Source of the DNA: Ruminococcaceae bacterium R-25
Lineage (GTDB): Bacteria; Bacillota; Clostridia; Saccharofermentanales; Saccharofermentanaceae
DNA: 64,000 bases
NCBI GenBank assembly: GCA_003149065.1
Contig: QGFZ01000003.1
Span: 124,001-188,000 of the forward strand
Direction of reading: 5' to 3'
A model generated the notes under the pieces. That model was not told the DNA's origin and did not search any database. It was given only the letters and a program-made list of their open reading frames with translations. Positions 40,737-50,076 of this stretch are shown one piece after another (positions within the stretch are counted from its first letter, which is position 1; each line of letters starts with the position of its first letter). A program made the position numbers and the translations under genes.

Positions 40737-41969
40737 ATGGCAAACAGAGTCGTAGTAACCGGTATGGGTGCGATCACCCCGCTGGGAAACAGTGTTGAGG
40801 CTTTCTGGGAAGGACTCAAGAAGGGTAAGGCCGCAACAGGTCCGATCACAAAGTTTGATGCAAGCAATGCAAAGGTAAAGCTCGCATGCGAAGTTAAGGG
40901 TTTTGAAGCAACAGATTACATGGACTTCAAGACAATGAAGCGTATGGAACCCTTCGCACACTATGCATTGGCAGCAGCAAAGGAAGCAATCGAGCAGGCA
41001 GGCCTCGACATGGAGAAGGAAGATCCCTACAGAGTAGGCGTTATCGTAAGCTCCGGTATCGGTTCAATGCAGGCACACGAGAGAGAGCAGATCAGATTCG
41101 AGAAATCAGGCAAGATCGCTCCTATGTACATCCCTTTGATGATCGCCAACATGGCATCTGCAAACATCGCGATCCAGTACGGAATGAAGGGCATTAACAC
41201 ATGTGTTGTTACAGCCTGCGCTACAGGTCTTCATTCTATCGGTGATGCTTTCAAGGCAGTTAAGTACGGTGATGCAGACGTCATGATCACAGGCGGATGC
41301 GAAGCAGCTGTATGCAAGACAGGCATCCAGGGATTCGCAGCACTTACGGCTCTTTCAACAAATGAAGATCCCGAGACAGCTTCAAGACCGTTCGACAAGG
41401 ACAGAGACGGCTTCGTAATCGGCGAAGGTTCAGGCGTTCTCGTTATCGAATCTTTAGAGCATGCCAAGGCAAGAGGCGCTAATATACTCGCAGAGATCGT
41501 AGGTTACGGAGCTACATGCGACGCATACCACATCACATCACCTGCAGAAGACGGTTCAGGCGCAGGCATGGCAATGATCATCGCCATGAAGGAAGCTGGA
41601 ATCGCTCCTTCACAGGTTGACTACATCAATGCTCACGGAACATCAACACATCACAACGACCTTTTCGAGACTCGTGCGATGAAGTATGCGTTCAAGGAAG
41701 ACATAAAGAATGTCTCCATCAACTCCACAAAGTCCATGATCGGTCACGCTCTGGGCGGTGCAGGCGGAATCGAGCTTATCACCTGCGTTAAGTCCATCCA
41801 GGACGGTTATGTACACGTTACAGCAGGTTCCAAGGAGTCTGAGGGCGAGATGGATCTCGATTACACCTTTATCGAACCTAAGAATCGCGATATAGTTTAT
41901 GCTATGACAAACAACCTGGGCTTCGGCGGCCACAACGCTTCCATGATAGTCAAGAAGTTTGCTGAATAA
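40737..41969 (+). CDS. fabF: Beta-ketoacyl-ACP synthase II
   Basis: A 410-residue elongating ketosynthase. Cys161 in VTACATGLHS is the acyl-accepting residue, the two His are in NAHGTSTHHND and KSMIGHALGG, and the C-terminal NLGFGGHNAS is conserved. Comparison with the fused protein at 32.9 kb shows what a normal single-domain FabF looks like in this genome. AACGGAG lies 9 bases upstream. It lies in the usual fabG-fabF-fabZ order of Firmicutes; accB, normally between fabF and fabZ, is missing. Confidence 0.97.
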   Translation: MANRVVVTGMGAITPLGNSVEAFWEGLKKGKAATGPITKFDASNAKVKLACEVKGFEATDYMDFKTMKRMEPFAHYALAAAKEAIEQAGLDMEKEDPYRVGVIVSSGIGSMQAHEREQIRFEKSGKIAPMYIPLMIANMASANIAIQYGMKGINTCVVTACATGLHSIGDAFKAVKYGDADVMITGGCEAAVCKTGIQGFAALTALSTNEDPETASRPFDKDRDGFVIGEGSGVLVIESLEHAKARGANILAEIVGYGATCDAYHITSPAEDGSGAGMAMIIAMKEAGIAPSQVDYINAHGTSTHHNDLFETRAMKYAFKEDIKNVSINSTKSMIGHALGGAGGIELITCVKSIQDGYVHVTAGSKESEGEMDLDYTFIEPKNRDIVYAMTNNLGFGGHNASMIVKKFAE

Positions 41970-41987
41970 TTACGGAGGATCCACATT

Positions 41988-42428
41988 ATGGCAAATGCAC
42001 TTACCACAACAGAGATCATGAAGATCATCCCTCACAGACATCCTTTCCTTCTCATCGACAAGGTAGAGGATTATGAACCGGGTAAATTCTGCATCGCTTA
42101 TAAGAACTTCACCTTTGATGAGTATTTCTTCAGAGGACATTTCCCTGAGATGCCCATCGTTCCTGGTGTTCTCACAGTAGAAGCTCTTGCCCAGGCAGGT
42201 GCTGTTGCTATCCTCTCACAGGAAGAGTTCAAGGGTAAGATCGCTGTTTTCGCAGGCATCGACAAGTGCAAGTTCAAGCAGCCCATCGTTCCCGGTGACA
42301 CAGCAAGACTTGAGACAAGGATCACTGCTGTTAAGGGACCTGTAGGTCTTGGCGAAGCTGTTGCTACAGTCAACGGCAAGGTCGCAGTTCAGGCAACATT
42401 AAAGTTCGCCATCCTTACAAATTCCTAA
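41988..42428 (+). CDS. fabZ: 3-hydroxyacyl-ACP dehydratase
   Basis: A 146-residue hotdog-fold dehydratase. His51 in FFRGHFPEMPIVPG and Glu65 in VEALAQ are the catalytic pair, and PHRHPFLLIDKV opens the protein as usual. It forms trans-2-enoyl-ACP. It is the last gene of the fab operon, 18 bases after fabF, and is followed by a strong terminator. No acetyl-CoA carboxylase genes follow, unlike in many Clostridia. Confidence 0.96.
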   Translation: MANALTTTEIMKIIPHRHPFLLIDKVEDYEPGKFCIAYKNFTFDEYFFRGHFPEMPIVPGVLTVEALAQAGAVAILSQEEFKGKIAVFAGIDKCKFKQPIVPGDTARLETRITAVKGPVGLGEAVATVNGKVAVQATLKFAILTNS

Positions 42429-42451
42429 TAGAACCGATTTATCAGTCAATA

Positions 42452-42490
42452 AAAAACGGGACTTTCTCAAGGTTGAGAAGTCCCGTTTTT
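42452..42490. terminator. Bidirectional terminator between fabZ and the convergent lipoprotein gene
   Basis: AAAAACGGGACTT(T)CTCAA pairs with TTGAGAAGTCCCGTTTTT over about 18 bp with one bulge. There is an A run before and a T run after, so it can stop transcription from both sides. Confidence 0.9.
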
Positions 42491-42512
42491 GTATGTCTCA
42501 AAATCGGATCAC

Positions 42513-43016
42513 TTAATTATCAAGCTGATAATCATAGGCAGTGTCGAGGATGTCCTGGAGTTCCTTGTTGCTGTAGCAGTAACCGCTGTAGATGACATGC
42601 GGATTGCCGTCCGTATCGTAATATGTGAATGTATATGTCGAGCCGTCGCAAACTTCTTCCTTATAATCTGCAAACTTGCTCTTATCTGCATTCGCGGTGC
42701 AGAACTCGTAGATCTTAGCGAAGTCCTCGTCCTTCATCTTTAAGCTGTCCTGATTTCGGGGGAGTTTAACATAGCCGTCATAAGAAATGGTGACCTCATA
42801 GCAAGAGTTCTCATAATCTTCTATTGTCATAGCTTCCTGGGGATGGTTTTTGATCACGAGCAGGGTCCCCTGGTTCTTCTGAATCTCTTCGATGTTGATC
42901 TTGTAGCCCTTGCTGTTCTTGCGGTTCCTGCCGGTCCTTGCGCTTCCGCATCCTGCGATCGAAAGTGCGAGCACTGCGATCATTACGACTGTTAAAAGAT
43001 TTATTGTATTTTTCAT
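42513..43016 (-). CDS. Lipoprotein of unknown function
   Basis: A 167-residue predicted lipoprotein. MKNTINLLTVVMIAVLALSIAGC carries the lipobox with the acylated Cys at about 23. A basic, Asn/Arg-rich stretch is followed by a single domain (about 50-165) with YEVTISYDGYVKLP and SYTFTYYDTDGNPH-like strands. No family recognised. The start at 43016 is set by GAAGGAG; a longer open frame upstream has no signal and would cross into the divergent GH3 leader. It shares a terminator with fabZ. Confidence 0.75.
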   Translation of the reverse strand: MKNTINLLTVVMIAVLALSIAGCGSARTGRNRKNSKGYKINIEEIQKNQGTLLVIKNHPQEAMTIEDYENSCYEVTISYDGYVKLPRNQDSLKMKDEDFAKIYEFCTANADKSKFADYKEEVCDGSTYTFTYYDTDGNPHVIYSGYCYSNKELQDILDTAYDYQLDN

Positions 43017-43144
43017 TTTGTGTATCTCCTTCAAATTGCTTTCTGCACTATATACAGACTTGAGGGCAATAATGTTGCAGATCTGAACATTGAGCACTTC
43101 CAAAATGGTATAGTTAAACCATATATTTATAAAGGAGCCGGGCC

Positions 43145-45439
43145 ATGAACACCAAGAAATTCCTGAAGAAGATGACCATAGAAGACAAAGCAAAAATTCT
43201 CTGCGGCACAGGACCGTTCTCTATCGGAGGATTTGAATCCGCTGCCGGACCGGTCCCTGAACTTGCCATGCAGGACGGCGGAACCGGTCTTAACCACCAG
43301 CACTTTTTCCAGCGCTTGATGAAAGAACCGCCCAAGGATATAAATCCTGTGGAGGGCATGCACGTGTTCTTCAATTATTATGAGCCTGATAAGCTCACAG
43401 AGAGCGAAAAGGAGATCAGAGCCGGCTTTAACAAAAAGATCACGGAATTCCGCGGCGGGATCGATGCAGCGCCCGGCTGCTATCCTCCGGGAATATTCCT
43501 TGCTTCGACATGGGACCCCAAGACCGTTTGCGAGACTGGTAAAGCGCTCGGAATGGAGGCTTCGGTCTACAGGATCGGTGTGCTTCTCGGAACTCCTAAC
43601 TGCAATATCTTAAGAGAGCCCGTTAACGGAAGATTTTTCGAGGGCTATTCCGAAGATCCTTTCCTCGCGAAAACCCTGGCACCCGAGATGTGCAAGGGCG
43701 TTGAGAGCATGGGTGTCTCTTCGAACGTTAAGCATTTTGCATGCAACAACCTTGAGATAAACCGCACGAACATAGATGAACTCGTGAGCATGAGAGCTTT
43801 AAGGGAGATCTATTTCCCCGCTTTTGAAGCCTGCTGCAAAGTGGCTTCGACCCTCATGAGCGCATATCCGAAGATCAACGGCGTTCACTGCCATGAGAAT
43901 CCCTGGCTGCTTAAGAAAGTTCTCAGAGATGAGTGGGGATATAAGGGAGTCGCAATGACTGACTGGGATTCCTGCAATGGCAGCACAGGCGATGCCGAAG
44001 CGGCAGGACAGGATATCTTCATGCCCGGTCCGTGGGATAGTTCTGACATCGTAAAGGCGGTAGAAGACGGAAGGCTTCCTGTAAAAGATCTTGATACCGC
44101 AGCGTTAAGAGTGCTCGAACTTATCGACAGGTTCAGCAGCGTTAAGGCACCTGAAGGCCTTACAACTTCCAAGTATAAGAAGGCCGGTGACAAGGCAGCT
44201 TACAATGCCGCAAAAGAAGGCATCGTAATGCTTAAGAACAACGGTTCCATGCCTTTGAAGAAAACATCCAAAGTCGTATTCTTCGGCCCGGACCGTTTCC
44301 AGGATTCAGGATGGGGATCGGCTGAAGTTAAGACGGACAGAACGACATGTCTTTCTGAAGAATTGGGAAAGATCTTAGGAAGCAAAAAGGTTCTTAGGGA
44401 TGATATCGAAGCATTCAGGAAAGGCGCTACAGCAATCGTTATCGAGACTGTCGATTCGGGTGAGAGCGCTGACAGACCTGATCTCAAGATGAGCAGGAAG
44501 ACCGTTGCGACTATTAAGAAGCTTGCTAAAGATAAAGGCAAGGGAAAGATCTGCCTGATATTAAATGTCCCCGGTCCTGTTGAACTGGAAGGCCTGGAGA
44601 AAAAGGTTGATTCGGTTTTCGCAGTCTTCTATCCTGGCATGATGGGCGGAAAGGCAATGGCGGACATAATGACAGGAGCCGTAAATCCTTCAGGCGCCCT
44701 GCCTTGCACATTCCCTGTGAGATACGAAGACACGCCGGCTTATCTCTGCTATCCGGATAACCTCACATGCAATTACGGCGAGGGCATCTATGTCGGCTAC
44801 AGAGGTTATATGAAGCGCGGAATAAAGCCGTTGTTCCCGTTCGGATACGGACTTTCCTATTCAGAGTTTGCCGTAAACAGCATTCTCGGAACGAGGAAGG
44901 GCAATAAGTTCAGCGTTACTTTCAATATCGGGAATAAGAGCAAGACCGACGGCAAGACTGTTGTTCAGCTTTATGCTTCCAAGCGTAAGGCGCGCACGAC
45001 GAGAGCGCCGGTGGAACTCATCGGTTTTGCAAAACCCCTGATCAGGGCAGGTGAGGAAGCTGAAGTAAAGATCTCTTTTGATAAGGATGAGCTCTCATAT
45101 TTCGATGAAGAAATCGGCAAGTTCCTTATAGAGGGCGGAACATACGACCTGTTCCTTGGCCTTAATGGGTGCGAGGATCTTATCCCTGCAGGAAGCATTT
45201 ATATCGCTGACGGTTCTCCCGAACTTAAGTGCGGACCTTCATGGAAGGTGAATCAGATCGTGAAGGAAAAAGCTCTTACAGATGCATTGAAGAAAGACTG
45301 TGAGACCATAGGAATGCCTTTCGAAGGCTTAATGGAAATGGCAAGATGGTTCCCTCATCAGACCTTTGCAGAAGCTTCAAAGGAGCCGGAGAAATTCAAG
45401 GAATTCCTTAGAGCCTGTAAGGAGTTTAAGGAAGAGTAA
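43145..45439 (+). CDS. Glycoside hydrolase family 3 beta-glucosidase
   Basis: A 764-residue enzyme releasing terminal beta-linked sugars, probably glucose or xylose. The GH3 N-terminal barrel has VKHFACNNLEINR and the nucleophile Asp273 in VAMTDWDS. The second alpha/beta domain (about 350-560) and a fibronectin-III-like C-terminal domain (about 600-690, PLFPFGYGLSYSEF before it) complete the usual three-part layout. There is no signal peptide, so it acts on imported oligosaccharides. AAAGGAG precedes the ATG. The next gene, glf, is 64 bases downstream. Confidence 0.93.
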   Translation: MNTKKFLKKMTIEDKAKILCGTGPFSIGGFESAAGPVPELAMQDGGTGLNHQHFFQRLMKEPPKDINPVEGMHVFFNYYEPDKLTESEKEIRAGFNKKITEFRGGIDAAPGCYPPGIFLASTWDPKTVCETGKALGMEASVYRIGVLLGTPNCNILREPVNGRFFEGYSEDPFLAKTLAPEMCKGVESMGVSSNVKHFACNNLEINRTNIDELVSMRALREIYFPAFEACCKVASTLMSAYPKINGVHCHENPWLLKKVLRDEWGYKGVAMTDWDSCNGSTGDAEAAGQDIFMPGPWDSSDIVKAVEDGRLPVKDLDTAALRVLELIDRFSSVKAPEGLTTSKYKKAGDKAAYNAAKEGIVMLKNNGSMPLKKTSKVVFFGPDRFQDSGWGSAEVKTDRTTCLSEELGKILGSKKVLRDDIEAFRKGATAIVIETVDSGESADRPDLKMSRKTVATIKKLAKDKGKGKICLILNVPGPVELEGLEKKVDSVFAVFYPGMMGGKAMADIMTGAVNPSGALPCTFPVRYEDTPAYLCYPDNLTCNYGEGIYVGYRGYMKRGIKPLFPFGYGLSYSEFAVNSILGTRKGNKFSVTFNIGNKSKTDGKTVVQLYASKRKARTTRAPVELIGFAKPLIRAGEEAEVKISFDKDELSYFDEEIGKFLIEGGTYDLFLGLNGCEDLIPAGSIYIADGSPELKCGPSWKVNQIVKEKALTDALKKDCETIGMPFEGLMEMARWFPHQTFAEASKEPEKFKEFLRACKEFKEE

Positions 45440-45503
45440 TTTAGGTGATATCGCGAAAATAGTGTATTATTATCAAGACTTTCAGATAAATGGAGGGATA
45501 AAT

Positions 45504-46613
45504 ATGGCTGAATATGATTTCCTGATCGTCGGTGCAGGCCTTTACGGTGCGACCTTCGCGCGTCTTGCAACAGATGACGGATATAAGTGTCTTGTGATCG
45601 ACAGAAGACCTAATGTCGCAGGCAATGTCTATACGGAAAATGTCAACGGCATCAACGTTCACAAGTACGGTGCGCACATCTTCCACACGAGCGACAAGGA
45701 AGTCTGGGAATTTGCGAATAAGTTCGCCGAATTCAACCGCTACACGAACTGCGTAGTCGCAAACTACAAGGGCGAGCTCTACTCCATGCCTTTCAACATG
45801 TATACCTTCAATAAGATGTGGGGCGTTGTAACTCCTGCCGAGGCAAGGGCGAAGCTCGACGAGCAGATTGCTCTGGGCAAAGTCGATGAACCCAAGAACC
45901 TGGAAGAACAGGCAATCTCCCTTATCGGACCTGATATCTACAACAAGCTTGTTAAGGGCTATACCGAGAAGCAGTGGGGCAGAAAGGCAACCGAGCTTCC
46001 GGCATTCATCATCAAGAGACTTCCCGTAAGACTTACTTACGACAACAACTATTTCAACGATAATTACCAGGGCATTCCGGTCGGAGGCTATACCAGGTGG
46101 ATCGAAAACATGCTCGATGGTATCGAAGTAAGACTGGGAGTGGATTTCCTCAAGGAGAGGGACTCTTATGATAATATTGCCTCGAAAATCATCTATACGG
46201 GAATGATAGATGAGTATTATAATTACTCCCTGGGCCAGCTCGAGTACAGGAGTCTGAGGTTTGAGACGGAATATCTTCCCGATACTGACGACTTCCAGGG
46301 CAACGCTGTTGTTAATTACACAGACAGCGAGACTCCTTTCACGAGGATCTTAGAGCACAAGCATTTCGAGTTCGGCAAGGGCAAGGGTACTGTAGTAACT
46401 CACGAGTATCCTGCAGAGTGGAAGCCTGGCGACGAGCCTTATTATCCGCTCAACAACGACAGAAACAACGAGCTTTACAAGAAGTACGAAGAACTTGCTG
46501 CCACAGACGGCAATGTCATCTTCGGCGGGCGACTCGGCAAGTACAAATACTATGACATGGACGATACGATCGCCGCATGCATGGAAGACTACAAAAGGAT
46601 AATGGCAAAATGA
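45504..46613 (+). CDS. glf: UDP-galactopyranose mutase
   Basis: A 369-residue flavoenzyme converting UDP-galactopyranose to UDP-galactofuranose for surface glycans. VGAGLYGATFA (about residue 9) is the FAD-binding loop, and HKYGAHIFHT (about 54), YTEKQWG (about 155) and YYPLNNDRN (about 313) are family signatures. The start follows TGGAGGG; a frame reaching back into the GH3 gene is a shadow. The stop overlaps the start of the next lipoprotein as ATGA. No galactofuranosyltransferase is near, but the O-antigen-ligase gene at 12.3 kb hints at a surface polysaccharide. Confidence 0.95.
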   Translation: MAEYDFLIVGAGLYGATFARLATDDGYKCLVIDRRPNVAGNVYTENVNGINVHKYGAHIFHTSDKEVWEFANKFAEFNRYTNCVVANYKGELYSMPFNMYTFNKMWGVVTPAEARAKLDEQIALGKVDEPKNLEEQAISLIGPDIYNKLVKGYTEKQWGRKATELPAFIIKRLPVRLTYDNNYFNDNYQGIPVGGYTRWIENMLDGIEVRLGVDFLKERDSYDNIASKIIYTGMIDEYYNYSLGQLEYRSLRFETEYLPDTDDFQGNAVVNYTDSETPFTRILEHKHFEFGKGKGTVVTHEYPAEWKPGDEPYYPLNNDRNNELYKKYEELAATDGNVIFGGRLGKYKYYDMDDTIAACMEDYKRIMAK

Positions 46614-48124
46614 AAAGATTCGGAACAGTAATTCTCACGGCAGCTATTGCTGCAACTATGATCGCAGGCTGCGGAAACAAGTTAACAGATGCTGATCCTT
46701 CTGCAGCAACTGCATTAACTACCAGTTCGGCTACAGAAGCGTCAGATGCTGCTGCCCAGACAACACAGGAAACGCCCAAGACTTTCGAAGAGCTTTACGG
46801 CAACCAGATTATGACATACATGAACCACCAGTACTATTATGGTGGTGAGAAGCTCCTTTTGCAGGAGTCGAATTTCTACTTCATCAATGCTTTCGTTGAC
46901 TTAAGCAATTACGCAAACATGGGATACTATCCCGCTACGCCTCTCGGTTTTATCGACTTGGCAGCAGAGTATTCCGGTGACGAGTATAAGACTTATGGCG
47001 ATTATTATATTTACTATGCCGAGAATTCACTTGAGAGCACATGCATTCTCTGCGAACGTGCAAAGGCTGAGGGAGTTACTCTCGATGAAGAGACACAGAA
47101 GCAGATCGATGACATGATCGTCAGCCTGAAAACTGAAAAGGCACCCGAGTCCGGCATGTCTTTTGAAGAATATCTTCAGCTTTGGTATGGTCCCGGAATG
47201 GATGAAGCAAGCTTCAGAACTGTTGTTGAGAGATACTTCCTTGCAGATGCTTATTCCAAGGCATTTTGCGAAAAATATGAGTTTTCTGATGCTGAAAAGA
47301 ACGTTCCTTACGTAAGATATGCTCTTTTCTATGCACCTGAGACAGCTGATAAGGATGCAAAGGATAAGGCTCTTGAAGCTGCAAACGCAATGAAAGATGC
47401 TTGCAAGAGCATTGATGATCTCACAGGCCTTGCAGAGACAGCTCTGGCAAACGGCACAGTAATGGACCAGGGTGATATTGCAGTTCCCAAGGGACAGATG
47501 GTAAAGAAATTTGAAGAATGGGCATACGGCAAAGACCGTAAGGTAGGCGAGCTCGATGTTATCTATGCTCCTGAATACGGTTACTTTGTAGTCGGCTACC
47601 TCGGACTTAAGGAGCAGGAAGCAAGCGCCCTCAATAATATCGCATTACAGGCTTTAAGCGACGGCCTTTTGCAGGAGATCAAGGCAAAGAAGCATGATTT
47701 CCATACAGATGACGCTTTCGCTGCGGCTCCTGTAGCACCTACACTGACTCCTGCACCGGAAGCTACAGCTGCACCTGCGCAGAATTTCGATCCCAATGCT
47801 ACGCAGCCGTCAGGACAAAACGGCACCAGCCAGGGTCCGATGACAACGACAGACGTACTGGTAGTCGTATTCTTCACGCTCGCCGGTGTTGCGATCCTTG
47901 CAGTCATCGTTATCCTCATCAACTATGCGATGAAGAACAATAAGAATGCTTCAAACAGTAAGCCTGTTTCAAAGAAGTATGTTGACGATGACGAAGATGA
48001 GGACGAAGAGGAAGAGATTCCCGTAAAGTCCAAGAAGTCTTCAAAGAAAAAGGTTGAAGAGCCTGAAGAGGACGGGGAAGAAGATTCAGAAGATTCCGAT
48101 GAGGAAGACGACGAAGAAGAGTGA
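46610..48124 (+). CDS. SurA/PrsA-like lipoprotein with C-terminal membrane anchor
   Basis: A 504-residue envelope protein. The signal MKRFGTVILTAAIAATMIAGC ends in a lipobox. A helical SurA-N-like chaperone region (about 50-215) precedes a short segment resembling a parvulin prolyl isomerase (about 225-330, VPYVRYALFYAP...). A Pro/Thr/Ala/Gln linker leads to a transmembrane helix (about 415-440) and a cytoplasmic tail with long Asp/Glu runs. Having both a lipid anchor and a C-terminal helix is unusual. It is coupled to glf through ATGA. It is distantly similar in layout to the protein at 53.6 kb. Confidence 0.7.
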   Translation: MKRFGTVILTAAIAATMIAGCGNKLTDADPSAATALTTSSATEASDAAAQTTQETPKTFEELYGNQIMTYMNHQYYYGGEKLLLQESNFYFINAFVDLSNYANMGYYPATPLGFIDLAAEYSGDEYKTYGDYYIYYAENSLESTCILCERAKAEGVTLDEETQKQIDDMIVSLKTEKAPESGMSFEEYLQLWYGPGMDEASFRTVVERYFLADAYSKAFCEKYEFSDAEKNVPYVRYALFYAPETADKDAKDKALEAANAMKDACKSIDDLTGLAETALANGTVMDQGDIAVPKGQMVKKFEEWAYGKDRKVGELDVIYAPEYGYFVVGYLGLKEQEASALNNIALQALSDGLLQEIKAKKHDFHTDDAFAAAPVAPTLTPAPEATAAPAQNFDPNATQPSGQNGTSQGPMTTTDVLVVVFFTLAGVAILAVIVILINYAMKNNKNASNSKPVSKKYVDDDEDEDEEEEIPVKSKKSSKKKVEEPEEDGEEDSEDSDEEDDEEE

Positions 48125-48151
48125 TCTTCACCGATAATCAGATTTTTTAAA

Positions 48152-48182
48152 GAGGCTGTCTCAAGTGAGGCGGCTTCTTTTT
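48152..48182 (+). terminator. Rho-independent terminator after the SurA-like lipoprotein
   Basis: GAGGCTGTCTC / GAGGCGGCTTC stem with G-T wobbles and a 4-base loop, followed by TTTTTCC. Confidence 0.8.
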
Positions 48183-48276
48183 CCTTTATTTTGCGCATTT
48201 ATTTACTAATATAAGGCGTCATGTTAAAATTTTAGGCTGTAGATTTATAACTTTTTTAAGGATGGAGTGTAATTTC

Positions 48277-48564
48277 ATGGAGATTACCAAAGACCTGGTT
48301 CAGTATCTGGAAAGCCTTGGCAGACTGGAATTGAGCCCTGAAGACGAGGAGAAGACCCAGAAGGCTTTAGGCGATATCCTGGGGTATTTTGACCAGTTGA
48401 ACGAACTCGACACTGAAGGCGTTGAGCCCCTAAGCCATGCGGCAGGTGTCGTAAACGTCACACGTGAAGACGTTGTTGCGAATGAAGATATGAGGGATGC
48501 GGTCTTAAGCAACGCGCCCGAGACAAAGGACGGTACGATCCTCGTGCCGAAGACCTTTGATTAA
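48277..48564 (+). CDS. gatC: Asp-tRNA(Asn)/Glu-tRNA(Gln) amidotransferase subunit C
   Basis: A 95-residue stabilising subunit of GatCAB, which amidates mischarged Glu-tRNA(Gln) or Asp-tRNA(Asn). The family core LGRLELSPEDEEKTQKALGD near the N terminus and DTEGVEPLSHAAG are present. The ATG at 48277 was chosen: it starts a normal-length protein behind GGATGGAG, while the open frame extends five codons upstream. It is the first gene of a gatC-gatA-gatB operon. Confidence 0.95.
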   Translation: MEITKDLVQYLESLGRLELSPEDEEKTQKALGDILGYFDQLNELDTEGVEPLSHAAGVVNVTREDVVANEDMRDAVLSNAPETKDGTILVPKTFD

Positions 48565-48575
48565 GGGGTGCGGTT

Positions 48576-50072
48576 ATGACTGATATCGAGATTAGAAAAT
48601 CAGGCGCACTTGAGATAGGCGCAGCAATCAAAGAAGGCAAGATCACTTCTTATGAAGCTACAAAGGCTTTCCTTGACGCTATAGATGCAAAAGACGGTGA
48701 GTACAAGTCATACATCACCGTGATCAGAGACGAGGCTCTCGAAAAGGCAAAGAAGGCAGATGAGGCTATCAAGGCAGGAACACTTACAGGACCTTTGGCA
48801 GGCGTTCCGATCGCGATCAAGGACAATATCTGCACGAAGGGCATAAAGACTACATGTGCTTCTAAGATGCTCGGAAACTTCGTTCCGCCTTACGATGCAG
48901 AAGTAATCCGTAAGATCGAAGAAGCCGGAATGATCATTCTCGGCAAGACAAACATGGACGAGTTCGCAATGGGCTCCACGACTGAGACGAGCTACTTCGG
49001 CATTACATCCAATCCCTGGGATACAGACAGAGTACCGGGCGGTTCATCCGGCGGTTCCGCTGCATGCGTTGCAGCTGCATTAGCTCCTGTTGCACTCGGT
49101 TCTGATACAGGCGGATCCATAAGACAGCCTGCTTCTTTCTGCGGCGTTACAGGCCTTAAGCCTACATACGGTGCAGTTTCGAGATACGGTCTCGTTGCTT
49201 TCGCTTCCTCTTTGGACCAGATCGGACCTATCGCGAGAAAGGCTGAAGACATCGCTGCTGTATATAACGTTATCAGCGGCAAGGACCAGAAGGACCAGTC
49301 TTCATTGGAATCCGAAAAGCTCGACCTTTCAGCTGTTGAAAACTTCAGCCTTGAAGGAAAGAAATTCGGTATTCCTGAAGAATATATCGGCGAAGGTATC
49401 GATGAAGATGTTAAGAAGGCTGTTCTTGACGCTGTTGAAGTCCTTAAGTCTAAGGGCGCTGCAGTTGAGACATTTCCGATGCCCATCATCAAGTATGCTA
49501 TCCCGACTTACTACATCATCTGCACGGCTGAGGCTTGTTCAAACCTCTCGAGATACGACGGTGTTAAGTACGGCTATAGACCTGAAGGCGTTGAAGACTT
49601 AGGCCAGCTCTATATCAAGTCCAGAAGCGAAGGCTTCGGTCTTGAGGTAAAGAGAAGGATCATGCTCGGAAACTTCGTGCTCTCTTCAGGTTATTACGAT
49701 GCTTACTACAACAAGGCCTTAAGAGTTAAGAACCTCATCAAGCAGGCTTTTGACCAGGCTTTCGAAAAGTATGACGCGATCTTGGGACCTGTTGCTCCTA
49801 CAGCAGCTCTCAAGAAGGGCGAGAGTTTGTCAGATCCTTTGAAGATGTACCTGGGCGATATCTGCACGGTACTCATCAATATCGTCGGTATCCCTGCGAT
49901 GTCCGTACCCTGCGGCTTCACATCAGAAGGACTCCCGGTAGGACTTCAGATCATGGGAAAGAGATTCTCGGAAGAGAAGATAATCGGCGTAGCTTCTGCT
50001 TATCAGAAGGCTACATCAGATAACGGGTTTGAAAACAAGATCCCCGAAGAAGCTTTGAGAGAGGAGGGCTAA
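48576..50072 (+). CDS. gatA: Asp-tRNA(Asn)/Glu-tRNA(Gln) amidotransferase subunit A
   Basis: A 498-residue amidase subunit that releases ammonia from glutamine. The Ser-Ser-Lys triad of the amidase signature family is intact: Lys82 in PIAIKDN, Ser157 in GGSSGGS and Ser181 in DTGGSIR. Length and C-terminal LQIMGKRFSE region are normal. It starts 11 bases after gatC and ends 4 bases before gatB. Confidence 0.97.
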   Translation: MTDIEIRKSGALEIGAAIKEGKITSYEATKAFLDAIDAKDGEYKSYITVIRDEALEKAKKADEAIKAGTLTGPLAGVPIAIKDNICTKGIKTTCASKMLGNFVPPYDAEVIRKIEEAGMIILGKTNMDEFAMGSTTETSYFGITSNPWDTDRVPGGSSGGSAACVAAALAPVALGSDTGGSIRQPASFCGVTGLKPTYGAVSRYGLVAFASSLDQIGPIARKAEDIAAVYNVISGKDQKDQSSLESEKLDLSAVENFSLEGKKFGIPEEYIGEGIDEDVKKAVLDAVEVLKSKGAAVETFPMPIIKYAIPTYYIICTAEACSNLSRYDGVKYGYRPEGVEDLGQLYIKSRSEGFGLEVKRRIMLGNFVLSSGYYDAYYNKALRVKNLIKQAFDQAFEKYDAILGPVAPTAALKKGESLSDPLKMYLGDICTVLINIVGIPAMSVPCGFTSEGLPVGLQIMGKRFSEEKIIGVASAYQKATSDNGFENKIPEEALREEG

Positions 50073-50076
50073 GATC

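Noticed and set aside
31095..42428. Horizontal transfer of the lipid gene region
   Set aside because: Base composition and codon use look like the surrounding genes, and no mobile element or tRNA borders it; there is no sequence support for recent transfer.
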